This document shows, in pieces, positions 23,501-33,722 of a stretch of DNA of 64,000 bases; position 1 is the first letter of the stretch; the number at the start of each line of letters is the position of its first letter. Position numbers and translations under genes: made by a program. The stretch comes from Terebella lapidaria (Eukaryota; Annelida; Polychaeta; Terebellida; Terebellidae): the NCBI GenBank assembly GCA_949152475.1, contig OX424569.1, forward strand, positions 18,327,170 through 18,391,169. The letters are read 5' to 3'. A model generated the notes under the pieces. It had not been told where the DNA came from, searched no databases, and saw only the letters and a program-made list of their open reading frames with translations.

Positions 23501-26136
23501 GCCCGGGGAGAGGAGAGATGGGAGGACGCCAGTGACAGCAGGGTGGCTAGAGAGGTATGTGTGACAGCAGGGTGGCTAGAGAGGTATGTGTGACAGCAGG
23601 GTGGCTAGAGAAGTATGTGTGACAGCAGGCTGGCTAGAGAGGTATTGTGACAGCAGGGTGTCTACTGGGGTATGTGTGACAGCAGGGTGGCTTGTGAGGT
23701 ATATGTGACAACATGGTGGCTGGAGAGCTATGTTCCACAGCCGGGTGGCCACAGGGGTATGTGTGACAACAGGCTGGCTAGAGAGGTATGAGTGACAGCA
23801 GGCTGGCCAGAGAGCTATGTGTGACAGCAGGCTGGCTAGACAGCTATGTGTGACAGGAGGCTGGCTAGAGAGCTATGTGTGACAGCAGGCTGGCTAGAGC
23901 TATGTGTGACAGCAGGCTGGCTAGAGAGCTATGTGTGACAGCAGGCTGGTTAGAGAGCTATGTGTGGCAGCAGGCTGGCTAGAGAGCTATGTGTGACAGC
24001 AGGTTTGCTGGAGAGGTATGTGTGACAGCAGGCTGGCTAGAGAGCTATGTGTGACAGCAGGCTGGCTAGAGAGCTGTGTGACAGCAGGCTGGCTAGAGAG
24101 GTATGAGTGACAGCAGGCTGGCTAGAGAGCTATGTGTGACAGCAGGCTGGCTAGAGAGGTATGAGTGACAGCAGGCTGGCTAGAGAGGTATGAGTGACAG
24201 CAGGCTGGCTAGAGAGGTATGTGTGACAACAGGCTGGCTAGAGAGCTATGTGTGACAGCAGGCTGGCTAGAGAGGTATGAGTGACAGCAGGCTGGCTAGA
24301 GAGCTATGTGTGACAGCAGGCTGGCTAGGGAGGTATGTATGACAGCAGGCTGGCTAGAGAGGTATGAGTGACAGCAGGCTGGCTAGAGAGGTATGAGTGA
24401 CAGCAGGCTGGCTAGAGAGGTATGTGTGACAGCAGGCTGGCTAGAGAGCTATGTGTGACAGCGGGCTGGCTAGAGAGGTATGAGTGACAGCAGGCTGGCT
24501 AGAGAGCTATGTGTGACAGCAGGCTGGCTAGAGAGCTATGTGTGACAGCAGGCTGGATAGAGAGCTATGTGTGACAGCAGGCTGGCTAGAGAGGTATGAG
24601 TGACAGCAGGCTGGCTAGAGAGCTATGTGTGACAGCAGGCTGGCGAGAGAGCTATGTGTGACAGCAGGCTGGCTAGAGAGGTATGAGTGACAGCAGGCTG
24701 GCTAGAGAGCTATGTGTGACAGCAGGCTGGCTAGAGAGCTATGTGTGACAGCAGGCTGGCTAGAGGTATGAGTGACAGCAGGCTGGCTAGAGAGCTATGT
24801 GTGACAGCAGGCTGGCTAGAGAGCTATGTGTGACAGCAGGTTGGCTAGAGAGGTATGAGTGACAGCAGGCTGGCTAGAGAGGTATGTGTTACCATGTTGT
24901 AGCTAGAGAGGTTTATATATATGTGTGACAGCAGGGGCCATTTAGCTCGCGTCGGAATACAAGTAAAGTAGTGCCGTCACGGTGTGATTCTGATGAAAAA
25001 CATATATACAACTTTTTGTTCATCACGAGTAGAACTGCATTTAGAAGTCATATTGTTCAGATAACAGAGAAGGTCTATGTTTGTTTGTCATCGGGATCAC
25101 GTATTACGTGACTTGCCAGCCCTCATCAAGAAAATGCTTTGGCAGTCTATTTTTTATTACTATGCACTCTGTGTCCAACACTAAACTCTGATTTTGTTGA
25201 CTCCACATCCGTGTATCCCTCACCAGGCTCTGCTGGATGACGAGCTGTTGGAAGAAGGCAGAGAACGAGAACGTGACAGGTTCAGGGAGGTCATGAACGC
25301 ACAGTCAGTGCAGGAGGTAAAATATCAAACGTTTTTCATCATGCCAGGTCTAACCAATCCAGACGATATATGAATTACTACCGAGAGAATTAGTCCCAAA
25401 TAAAGATATGATTATATTGGTGATTAAGAGGATGATACACCAATAACCAATACATTTTCATTGAATACATTACTAAGTAACACACGATGCACACCTGTTT
25501 CAGCATCCATACATCAAAGAATGTACACTAAATGATATTTTCCAGGTGCTAGGGTCGTATTACATGAAGGCGAACACGAAAGTTCTGTTGGTGGAGCACC
25601 CGTTCGAGAGGCTGTTGTCGTTCTACCTGGAGACGATTAGGGACAAGGTGGGCGCCACGGGCGAGAGACTCAGCAAGAAGATCCTTAACCACAGCTTCAA
25701 GACCGAGAGCATGAAAGACAAGAAGAAGCGACAGGTCTCCTTCCCCCAGTTCATGAACTACTTGCTGTTCCGTGTGTCCTATGATCCACATTTAAAGCCG
25801 TTGTACCACGTGTGCCACCCTTGCGACATCCAGTACGACTACATCATCAAAATGGAGACATTCCACACTGACGTGCAGAACATCAACAGGAGGATACGCT
25901 CTGCGCATGCGCAGGAGGCGGCCAGTGACCCGGATGCACTGCCACTGCCGCCCAGACGCGAGTTGTCTTACTTCAACCTGACAGACGAGGCGTGGCTACA
26001 AGAGATACTATACGACAAATACAGCAAAATTAAAAGCCAAAAACTCTTGCAGGCTTTCGATTTATTTTCAATCGACATATTTCTCTTCAACTACAGTTGG
26101 CCTTTCGAGAATTTGTCACTGACAAAAACCAGGTGA
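20558..26136 (+). CDS. Carbohydrate sulfotransferase-like type II membrane protein (family 2, CHST8-14-like), possible pseudoenzyme
   Basis: Six exons: 20558-20702, 22300-22448, 23148-23297, 23465-23554, 25227-25316, 25546-26136. They total 1215 nt (404 residues) and all phases agree. The protein starts with basic residues and one hydrophobic segment (about residues 11-30), the layout of a Golgi type II enzyme. The last exon carries family signatures: VEHPFERLLSFY (224-235), then CHPCDIQYDYIIKMET and a C-terminal LFNY. The length suits the family. Active members have a 5'-phosphosulfate loop PKVACTNWKR after a YCYV-like strand. Here the matching segment is FCPSLEDNKAEDWQRVL (131-147). The conserved Arg of the 3'-phosphate site (VRxPFxR) is Glu225. 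Binding of PAPS is therefore doubtful. The ATG at 20558 is the first in a frame open since 20456. Exon 4 ends in a donor that has been amplified into a minisatellite. Confidence 0.85.
23531..24940. repeat. 29-bp minisatellite made of an exon tail plus its splice donor
   Basis: About 47 units of 29 bp, reading GTGACAGCAGG then TGGCTAGAGAG then GTATG, begin inside coding exon 4 of the sulfotransferase-like gene and fill the start of its fourth intron. The first unit is the last 24 nt of the exon plus its donor GTATGT at 23555. Later units keep the donor GT in many copies (GAGAGGTATG) and have lost it in others (GAGAGCTATG). The two forms alternate in blocks. The last units, after about 24890, are degenerate. 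The unit is not a multiple of three, and reading past the true donor reaches a stop within two units. Confidence 0.96.
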
Positions 26137-26649
26137 AAATGAGTATGTACGTTTCGTGTATAGTAGGAATATTATGTATTAATAAAATGTTGAACATGAA
26201 AGTTTAATGCCATGTATGTTCATGTTACGTGTTCAATTGTTCCACACCTTCAACCTGTACTTTTCAAGTCATCTATTACACTGATCATCTATTACCAATC
26301 AATGCAGTAACAAGAAGCCAATCAGTTGAGTGTACCTAACGAACCCACTCCCCTTTGTGTGTATATTGTTGTCTATGAATAAACAGTACAACACCACAAG
26401 GTATGCACAGAACACGGCCATATACACCGAAATGAACAAACTGTCAGATCGAACGAGGGAAGTGGCGTTGTATGGCACTATTTTACATTCCTATAATCAA
26501 TAGACAATGTCTAATCATCAGGCAATCGAATAGATTCCGCTCTCCGATCACATCAGGAAAGATACAAGATCTATATATAGTGATAGTATATGGGTTAAAT
26601 AAAATAATTTGGACCATTTTCTTTCCCACATGTGGCATCCATTACACTT
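26137..26649 (+). other. 3' flank of the sulfotransferase-like gene
   Basis: An AATAAA lies at 26181-26186, about 45 bases after the stop codon, and another near 26378. Either could end the transcript. Nothing else is recognised. Confidence 0.5.
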
Positions 26650-26965
26650 TGTGGAGTGAGTGGCGCAGTGGTAAGGCGTCGGACTCGTAATCCAAAGATG
26701 ATGGGTTCGAGTCTCAAGCTGGACTGCTGTGCTATTTCACTAGTGTCCTTAGGCAAGGCATTTACCACTAATCTGTCTATCTTCACCCAGGATTAAATGG
26801 GTACCGGTTGATAATGGGTGTTGTATAGAGCGTTTTGAGTGTGGCTGCTCCAAGTACAATCACTCAGACTGGGGTTAAAGTGTAAAGCGCCTTTGAAAGC
26901 GGATTTAGTTCGGCTGAAAAGAGCGCTATATCAAATCTGATAACTTTAACTTTATATTTATTACT
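26650..26965 (+). mobile_element. tRNA-derived SINE
   Basis: The 5' part has the RNA polymerase III boxes: a box A-like GTGGCGCAGTGGTAAG and a box B GGGTTCGAGTC, with a seven-base anticodon loop CTCGTAA (CGT, Thr-like) between them. It is followed by a conserved-domain-like body (GTCCTTAGGCAAG ... CCAGGATTAAATGGGTACC) and a tail ending in GCGCTATATCAAAT and an A/T-rich end. A functional tRNA would stop after about 73 bases and would have a pairing acceptor stem; this does not. The layout matches tRNA SINEs with a central conserved domain, as known from molluscs and other metazoans. Confidence 0.85.
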
Positions 26966-26999
26966 GTAGATTAAATATTGTGTAACGAACAAAAACAGT

Positions 27000-27723
27000 C
27001 CAAATAGTGTATAGAGGCTGTGCATGAAAGCCAACATGCAAAATTTGTGCTGTGGATACCCAACTATTTAGGCTTGTGCCAATGAATAAACCATAAGTCA
27101 CCTACATCATTGGATACTTGTTTGAAACTATGCACCCATTTGTACAATTTTGTACTCGTCATACACTTGTCAATTTCAGCTCCAAGGGATCCACAGTCAA
27201 ATGTATATATGTAAATGAACTATATGAGGTCATCAGTCGACATTGCAACATTGATCTCTTGTCAGGAAAGGAAATCTATAGAAAGAAACATCAGATTATT
27301 CCGTATATTTTTCAATTTAATTGTTGATCAGGAGATAGAAGGAACACAAACTAATACACTTTCTGATCATTGGTATACCGCATAATTAAGAATACTGGTA
27401 GATCCATCCGAACAAAATGTATACTAGTTAAATCCGGCAACACATGCAATACGGTCGCTTCGTTGCATTCAAATCCTAGCAGACCCATATAGCTACATAA
27501 TATTAACCTTGATAATGATACATTAAATACACATTTACAACAACAATAACAGCAGTGTACGAGAAGCAAGTTGCGTACAACTAATGTTATGCAATATATA
27601 TACATGTGGGTGACAGCTAACCGTACACAGCTTAACTATAACACGGACACACTTGTACACATTGGAATGTAATACTAACTATTGCAATAAACATGCAATC
27701 AATACAAAAGTACCAAGTATTCC
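27000..27723. other. Stretch with nothing recognised
   Basis: AT-rich sequence between the SINE and the reverse-transcriptase remains. No exon, RNA gene or named repeat could be supported. Confidence 0.4.
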
Positions 27724-28375
27724 GGGTGAACAAAATCGAGTCCGTTATCCAATCTCAAAGTCCAGTGACAGGCAAAATCAATAAAATTGCATGGAACTTC
27801 ATGTACCTCCATTATATGGCCACACGGAGGCGAAATCAGGTGTTACAGAAAGAGTGAGTATTTTTGCTTTACTTGTGGCACCCGTCATGAATTCCAAAAA
27901 ACTGACATGCAAGCAGGTCTTGCTGCATACTGGTGACCGATGTTGTGTACTTATCAACCAGATTGCGATGACGTCCATAGAATACTTGCAAACAACCATT
28001 AGTCGTGGTAAAACATAGGCTTGTCGCGACAGTTTAGAAACTAGCTGAAAAGGCCCGTGAACAAAGTCCTCATATCATGCATATCTGCAACTATAGCTGG
28101 AGTAGCGTTTAAGTTGTGAGACAAACAGGCCATATGCTGGCGACATAGGAATGTTGCTGTTTAGAAAAATGGAAACTGACCTTGGACAAATCGAAACCAT
28201 CACGCTTGTCCAAAAAGGGTTGGCCGTTTAGAATCTTTCTCAATCTCCAGTTGGAAAAATTGGAGGAGTCTGTAGTATTTTTCATTTCAAGTTCCTCAGA
28301 ATATATAGAATCCCAAATTCACCAACCTTAAGATTATTCAGTGATAATACATCATCTATAAACATGGAAACAATA
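27724..28375 (-). mobile_element. Reverse-transcriptase fragment, tandem copy
   Basis: This segment is a diverged direct repeat of 28388-29035, offset about 670 bp. Shared blocks include ATCCAATCTCAAAGTCCAG and the block around the minus-strand YIDD-type motif. It belongs to the same minus-strand reverse transcriptase as its neighbour and is badly decayed. Confidence 0.7.
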
Positions 28376-28387
28376 CCCGAGTATATA

Positions 28388-29900
28388 GTATCCGCGCAAA
28401 CAAGACCGAGTCCATTATCCAATCTCAAAGTCCAGTGTCAGGCAAAATCGAGAAAATTTTAATGGAACTTCATGAGCCCCCATATATGGCCATAAATGGA
28501 TGAAATCAAGTGTTCCGGGAAGAGTGTGCATTTTCTGCCCCACATGTGGCACCCGTCATGAATTCCAAAACATTAACATGCGAAAAGGTCTTGTTGCATA
28601 ATTGTCACGGATTTTGTGTACTTATCAACCAGATTGTGATGACGTCCATAGAATTTCTTGAAAGTCTTGGTAAAACATTTCCCTGTCGCAGCAGTTTAGA
28701 GGCTAGCTGGGAACTTCCGTGAACAAAGTCCTCATATTTGCAACTAGCTCTGGAATAGCGTATGGGTTGTGAGACAAACACGCCATATGGTGGCGACATA
28801 GGAATTTTGCTGCTTAGAAAAGGGAAATTGACTATGGAAAAATTGAAATCATCACGTTTGTCATACAACCTAGTTGACACGTTAGAATCTTCATCAATCT
28901 CCAACCTTAGGTCTAAATAGTTGGGAAAATTAGAAGAATCTGTAGTATCTTCATTTCAAGTTCCTTGGGATATAAATCATCCAAATAATCACCAATTTTG
29001 GGATTATTTATTACCAATACATCATCTATCTATATGTCAGATAGTGAAATTTAAGCGATTAGTTTGCTTCTTAGATCCTCCTCTTTATAATTGCTGAATG
29101 AAATCTGATTGATTTGACTACAAACACAGGTCTGCCAATAATGGTGCACAGTTTGTACCCATAGCAACACCAATAGTTTGTTGGAATATTTGACCACCAA
29201 ACTCCAAAAAGATATTCAGCGAAAACTCAGCGAGACATATTTTTCAGAAGCCCCAGGGTGTCCTTAGTTGGAAAGCAAATGTTAACATTGAAAATATAGG
29301 GATACACTTCCTGTTTACACCACTTATTTGAAGATACCCTAAATCGCTTTTGAGCACGTTCACATAAAAAAAAATACTAGGGGGAATGGGTGCCTTTAGG
29401 TCTGTGATATCAGTTCTAATTGGTATATCCTCACACCAGAGGTAACACTGGTTGGAGAATTGAATAACCTTCCGAATGATACATCAAATATCGCTGTAGA
29501 TATAATATTCACCCTTCCACACAAGGTTTAAACAAAATTTTAACCGACAACTCCTCGAATCACACAACAGAACCCATATAGTGCCCTTGCACATTTCGAA
29601 CCACGTGCATCCCCCATAGAACCATCCCCAACTGGTATCATTTTGTCCAGTAGGTTCCACTGAATGAAATGAAACTTCATGTTAACAAAGTATAAACATG
29701 TGTAACCCTAAATGCATTTTCGCGAGTTCTATATATTCGAAATAAGGGGTATACTTGGTAAATAGCCTAATATGTTTGTTTCATGGCATGAATCATTACA
29801 TTTTGATACCATTAAAAAGGGAATTGAAAAACTTGTCCAGTTGTGTCTTCGGATCGCCTATATGTTGAATATTTATATGTCTATTGCCAGTCAGATTAAT
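28388..29900 (-). mobile_element. Reverse-transcriptase remnant (Penelope-like or related non-LTR family)
   Basis: Minus-strand translation shows QQTIGVAMGTNCAP (near 29150), a YIDDV-type active-site motif (near 29020) and TRLYDKRDDFNFSIVNFPF (near 28850). These are in the right order for one reverse transcriptase. The IVNFPF and YGVFVSQPIRYSR blocks recall a family of RT proteins common in aquatic animals, which I place only tentatively with Penelope-like elements. The coding region is broken many times. No ends or target duplication were found. Confidence 0.7.
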
Positions 29901-30359
29901 TTTTCATCGACAACGCCTATCAAATTCCTCGAACCCCCCATATACTACACACAAGTGTCATTGAAAAGATCAAAAGGAGTAGTAGAAAAGCCACTGGATT
30001 GCAGTCAGTCAACACACCTTATGAATCCAAGGGATTTTATCAGAGTTGTCGATATGTTTTCGTTCGACTGACCATGAACAGATAAATATTACATACATAA
30101 CATATATGTTTGGAGAAATCATTACATAGCAAATCCATTTCCCTTTTCACTGATATATAAAATTTAGTGATCAGTGCCATGAAACCGACACAGTAGGCGA
30201 TTCGTCAAGTATACCCCCTTAATCCGTATATATGTAAATCACGAAGAATGTGTTTGAGACGACCCATTTTCATAGGGTGTCAGCAATGAGGTTGATCCCT
30301 ATATTTACTGGTAACATTATTTGTTCATTCCGTGGGCCTTAGTTCACAAAATTACATCA

Positions 30360-31990
30360 GTGGGTGGAGAATATTCAGAAAACATCCTGGCTATAGAGAG
30401 ATGAATGTTCAACTTATATGCGACCTGAAGACATACCTGGACAGGTTTTGCAATTCCATTTCCAATGGTACGTAACATGTAATGATTCATGCCATGAAAC
30501 TGACATAGTACGCTATTTACCAAGTATGCTATCTTATTTCGAATATGCTGAAATCGCGAAAAGTGCATTTAGGGTTACCCTGTTGATACTCTCTTAACAC
30601 GAAGTTCGTCCCAACATTTTTTAATGTTAATATTATGTTTCATTTCATTCAGTGGAACCTAATGGACAAAAAGATACCATTTGTGGACGGTTTTGTGGGG
30701 ATGCCCGTGGTGCAAAATGTGCCCTGGAACTATATGGGTTCTGTTGAGCGATTCGAGGAGTTGTTGATTAAAATTTTGTTTAAGGGTTAGCCCAAGTGAT
30801 GAATTGCCTTGCGGGTTGGGGTCTACTTCAAAATTTAGATCTGAAATTTCTGAAGACCTGCTCATCGTAGACGCATGAAACTTCCCAAACTATTTTTATA
30901 TGCCATGTAGAAGATTTTATTACATAATTTGTATATAATTTGACGGGAGATAAATGTTCATATTCTCAAAATATGGATATTAATAACAATAATTTCAGGT
31001 ACATCCTTCACAAAAATTAACAAAGTATTCATGCTAAAAATACACTCACACTATACAATGGGTATCCTGCTATAGCGCCCTAGTCTTAGTTTTTCTATAC
31101 CCAAGTGAGTGTTGCACATTCATAGTGCAAAGTTGACACTATTTTGCTGTCAGTCAAAAATTCCAAAGCACATGGCTGCATTGATTTTTTGGTCCACATT
31201 GCTGGCTTGACCAGTTGCCTGCAGAGTCACTAGTGCATGGCCACTGGTCTGGAGGTCTGAGTTTTGTACACTGAATCATGCTTGATTGTTTTGAGGGAAG
31301 GGTCAAATCTGCAATGTGGACCAGAAAATCAGTGCAGCCAGGTGTTCTGGTATTTTGGTCAAAGAGCAAAATAGTGTTAACTTTGCACTGTCAATGTGCA
31401 AATCTCACTTGGATAATGGGAAAACTAAGAGCCGAGCGCTATAGCAGGATACCCATTGTGCAGTATGAGTATATTTTTGGTATAAACACTATTTTTATTT
31501 TTGTGCAAGATGTACCTGAAAATACTGTTATTTATATCCATATTTTGGAAATATGGATATTTATCTCTGTCAAATCATATCATGAAAATCATCTACACGC
31601 ATATAGAAATAGTTTGGGAAGTTTCATGCTTCTACATTGAGCGGAATTTCGGAAATTTCAGAAATAAAATTTTGAATAGACCAAAACTCGCAATTCATTT
31701 CTTCACTTGGGCTGCCCCTTGAACCTATGTGGAAGGGTGAATATTATGTATACAGTAAGAGTCGATAAATCATTCGAAAGGTTATTCAACTCCTCTCCCT
31801 TCAATACCCCTTGAGTCAGGATAAACCAATTAGAACTGAGACCACAGACCTAAAGACAACCTTCAAATAAGTGGTGTAAACAGAAAGTGCATCCCGATAT
31901 TTTCAATGTTAACATTTCATTTCCAACTAAGGACATCCTGGGGCTTCTGAAAAAGTATGTTTCACTGAGTTATGAGGGGATGCATGTGGG
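30360..31990 (+). mobile_element. Inverted copy of the reverse-transcriptase remnant
   Basis: 30360-30783 and 31719-31985 together are the reverse complement of about 29230-29900, in the right order. The two copies face each other head to head across a spacer of about 460 bp. The spacer (30160-30300) contains another short, more diverged piece of the same sequence. The copy is split by the 935-bp palindromic element at 30784-31718. All copies are decayed. Confidence 0.75.
30784..31718. mobile_element. Palindromic (foldback) element with TTAA-type insertion site
   Basis: The left end GGGTTAGCCCAAGTGA pairs with the right end, whose complement reads GGGGCAGCCCAAGTGA. Inverted homology runs nearly the whole length: for example GGGTATCCTGCTATAGCG in the left arm is matched by CGCTATAGCAGGATACCC in the right. 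Arms are about 430 bp and roughly 80 percent alike, with a loop at about 31216-31300. It is flanked by TTAA (30780-30783) and TTGA (31719-31722). The homologous uninterrupted copy near 29530 has TTTAAACC at that point, which supports a TTAA target duplication with one later change. TTAA sites are typical of piggyBac-type transposons. No transposase is present. Confidence 0.85.
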
Positions 31991-32286
31991 GACATATGTG
32001 GCCTACTTGTTTTAGCAGTTGTATGTGATAATATGACAATTGTTTCTTTGCATCATGAATGAATAAATCAATGTAGTAACCAATGTCTCAACCTAGAATC
32101 TTTCGACCATATATAGTCATTGGCACATGCAATAATGTAAACATTCATATTTTATCAGACAAACATCAACATGCAATATCAATTTCAAATGTCAAATATG
32201 TTAATGAAATAGAACATCCTATGATTAATATGATATATCTATAAGTCCATCCTCAGCAATAGTTTGATTCTCTTGAAGGAACTTGA
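31991..32286. other. Short stretch with nothing recognised
   Basis: AT-rich sequence between two mobile-element remnants; no feature could be supported. Confidence 0.4.
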
Positions 32287-33020
32287 TGTTTCATCTGGTA
32301 TCGCGGTCCTGGTACTGACAGGTTACAGGGCCACTGACGTGGATCTGGTACTGCAATTTATTCCTGTGCAGCCCGAGGTGTGGACCCGATGCTGCTGCTA
32401 CTGGAGTTCCTTCATTACCGGGTTAACCTGAACTGCAGGTCATGTGTTGATTCGCACCTCGCCAAGTATCACGAACATGCGGTGACGGTTTCTTCGAAAA
32501 ATTTTACCGGAGGTATCTCTCAGGTTGTAGCTTCAGAGTGCTTCCGGAATTCTTTTTTCTACATTCACTTTTCTCCATTCGCCCTGTAAAGTCCTGAATC
32601 GTCACACGCTCCCTTACTTTTTCAAGGCTGGGATCTGGACGACTAGCTTGTTTTTTCGAAGTAACTAGCAGGTTAGGATACTTGGAGGGAGTTGTAGTTG
32701 ACACATATCACGTAGTCCCGACCTCTGTAGCTAAACAGATCTGTTGCCACTTTTGACCACGGCAATTCTGGTATTTGATGTGAGATCATTGGTTTTACTG
32801 GTAGTTGTTTTCTGGATTCTTGGCATGCTGCACACCTCGCGACTGTGTCTTCAATCTGGGCGCACATACCTGCCCAATGAAGGACTTCGCGGGCAAGCTG
32901 TTTTTGACTTGCTCTTGCCTAGGTGAGCATGTGGATACGTTTTAGCATGGCAGATCTCAAAATGCTTCCAACTCTGAGTCGATTAACTTTGAATAGAAGA
33001 TCGGCTTCATGCATGATTTC
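32287..33020 (-). mobile_element. Ty3/Gypsy integrase-region fragment
   Basis: On the minus strand, CAACQESRKQLPVKP followed by SHQIPELPWSKVATDLF matches the integrase zinc-finger end and the start of its catalytic core in Ty3/Gypsy elements. Weaker similarity to the integrase C-terminal region continues to about 32300. It is an old fragment, broken, with no LTR found beside it. Confidence 0.8.
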
Positions 33021-33722
33021 TTCACAGAATGTGATATACGGTTTCACATTAGGTTGACAATCTTCAGAGTGTTCTGGCCACCCATTACAGTGTTCTTGAC
33101 GAGATAATATAGAGTGGCTTCGTCGTGATGGCTAGCAGAGGCTTGTAATCGATTTTTCTTGTTATCTTTGATCGAACCAATAGGTACTGTAAATTTCGTT
33201 CAGACAACATGTATGGGATATTACATGAAGTGTCTGTAGAGAGTCTATTTGAATGCCACTAAGCACAATGGCCGACAATTCCAGCATGATCTATCTCGTA
33301 CCCATTTACTGACACTGTGAACTTCTGGTATCTAGGGATAATCTGCTATTTCCTCATCTCTGCTATTTCATCATGCCATTCTTCATCATTAAACATTGTT
33401 AAACTAGGAGGTTTTCGCTAAAGTGTATAGATACCATAGCGTTTATATGTTTATGAGCAGATGAAAACAGTCCAATGACGGAAATATTCTATATTGATTT
33501 TCGTCGCAGATGCATATCAAGAACAAAAGATGACTAACGTATTGATGGATGTGATGTCACAGCATGAATTTGTCATGCCATATATCACCGCATAATACTT
33601 AAGAGACACTGCATCTTACAATGTTTCTTATTTCTGGATGGCGAGCAGGCATAATGTGAGAATCCGAGGTGAGAGACTTGAGTTCCCAACGTATTCGCTG
33701 TGCGGACGTATTTGGATCGTGT
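33021..33722. other. Stretch with no gene; 3' flank of the minus-strand lectin gene
   Basis: Nothing was recognised in most of it. From about 33655 to the stop codon the sequence matches the corresponding flank of the second lectin gene (from about 59780), so the duplicated block begins near here. Confidence 0.5.

Noticed and set aside
26652-26725. Functional tRNA-Thr (CGT) gene
   Set aside because: The acceptor stem does not pair properly and the sequence runs on into a SINE body and tail.
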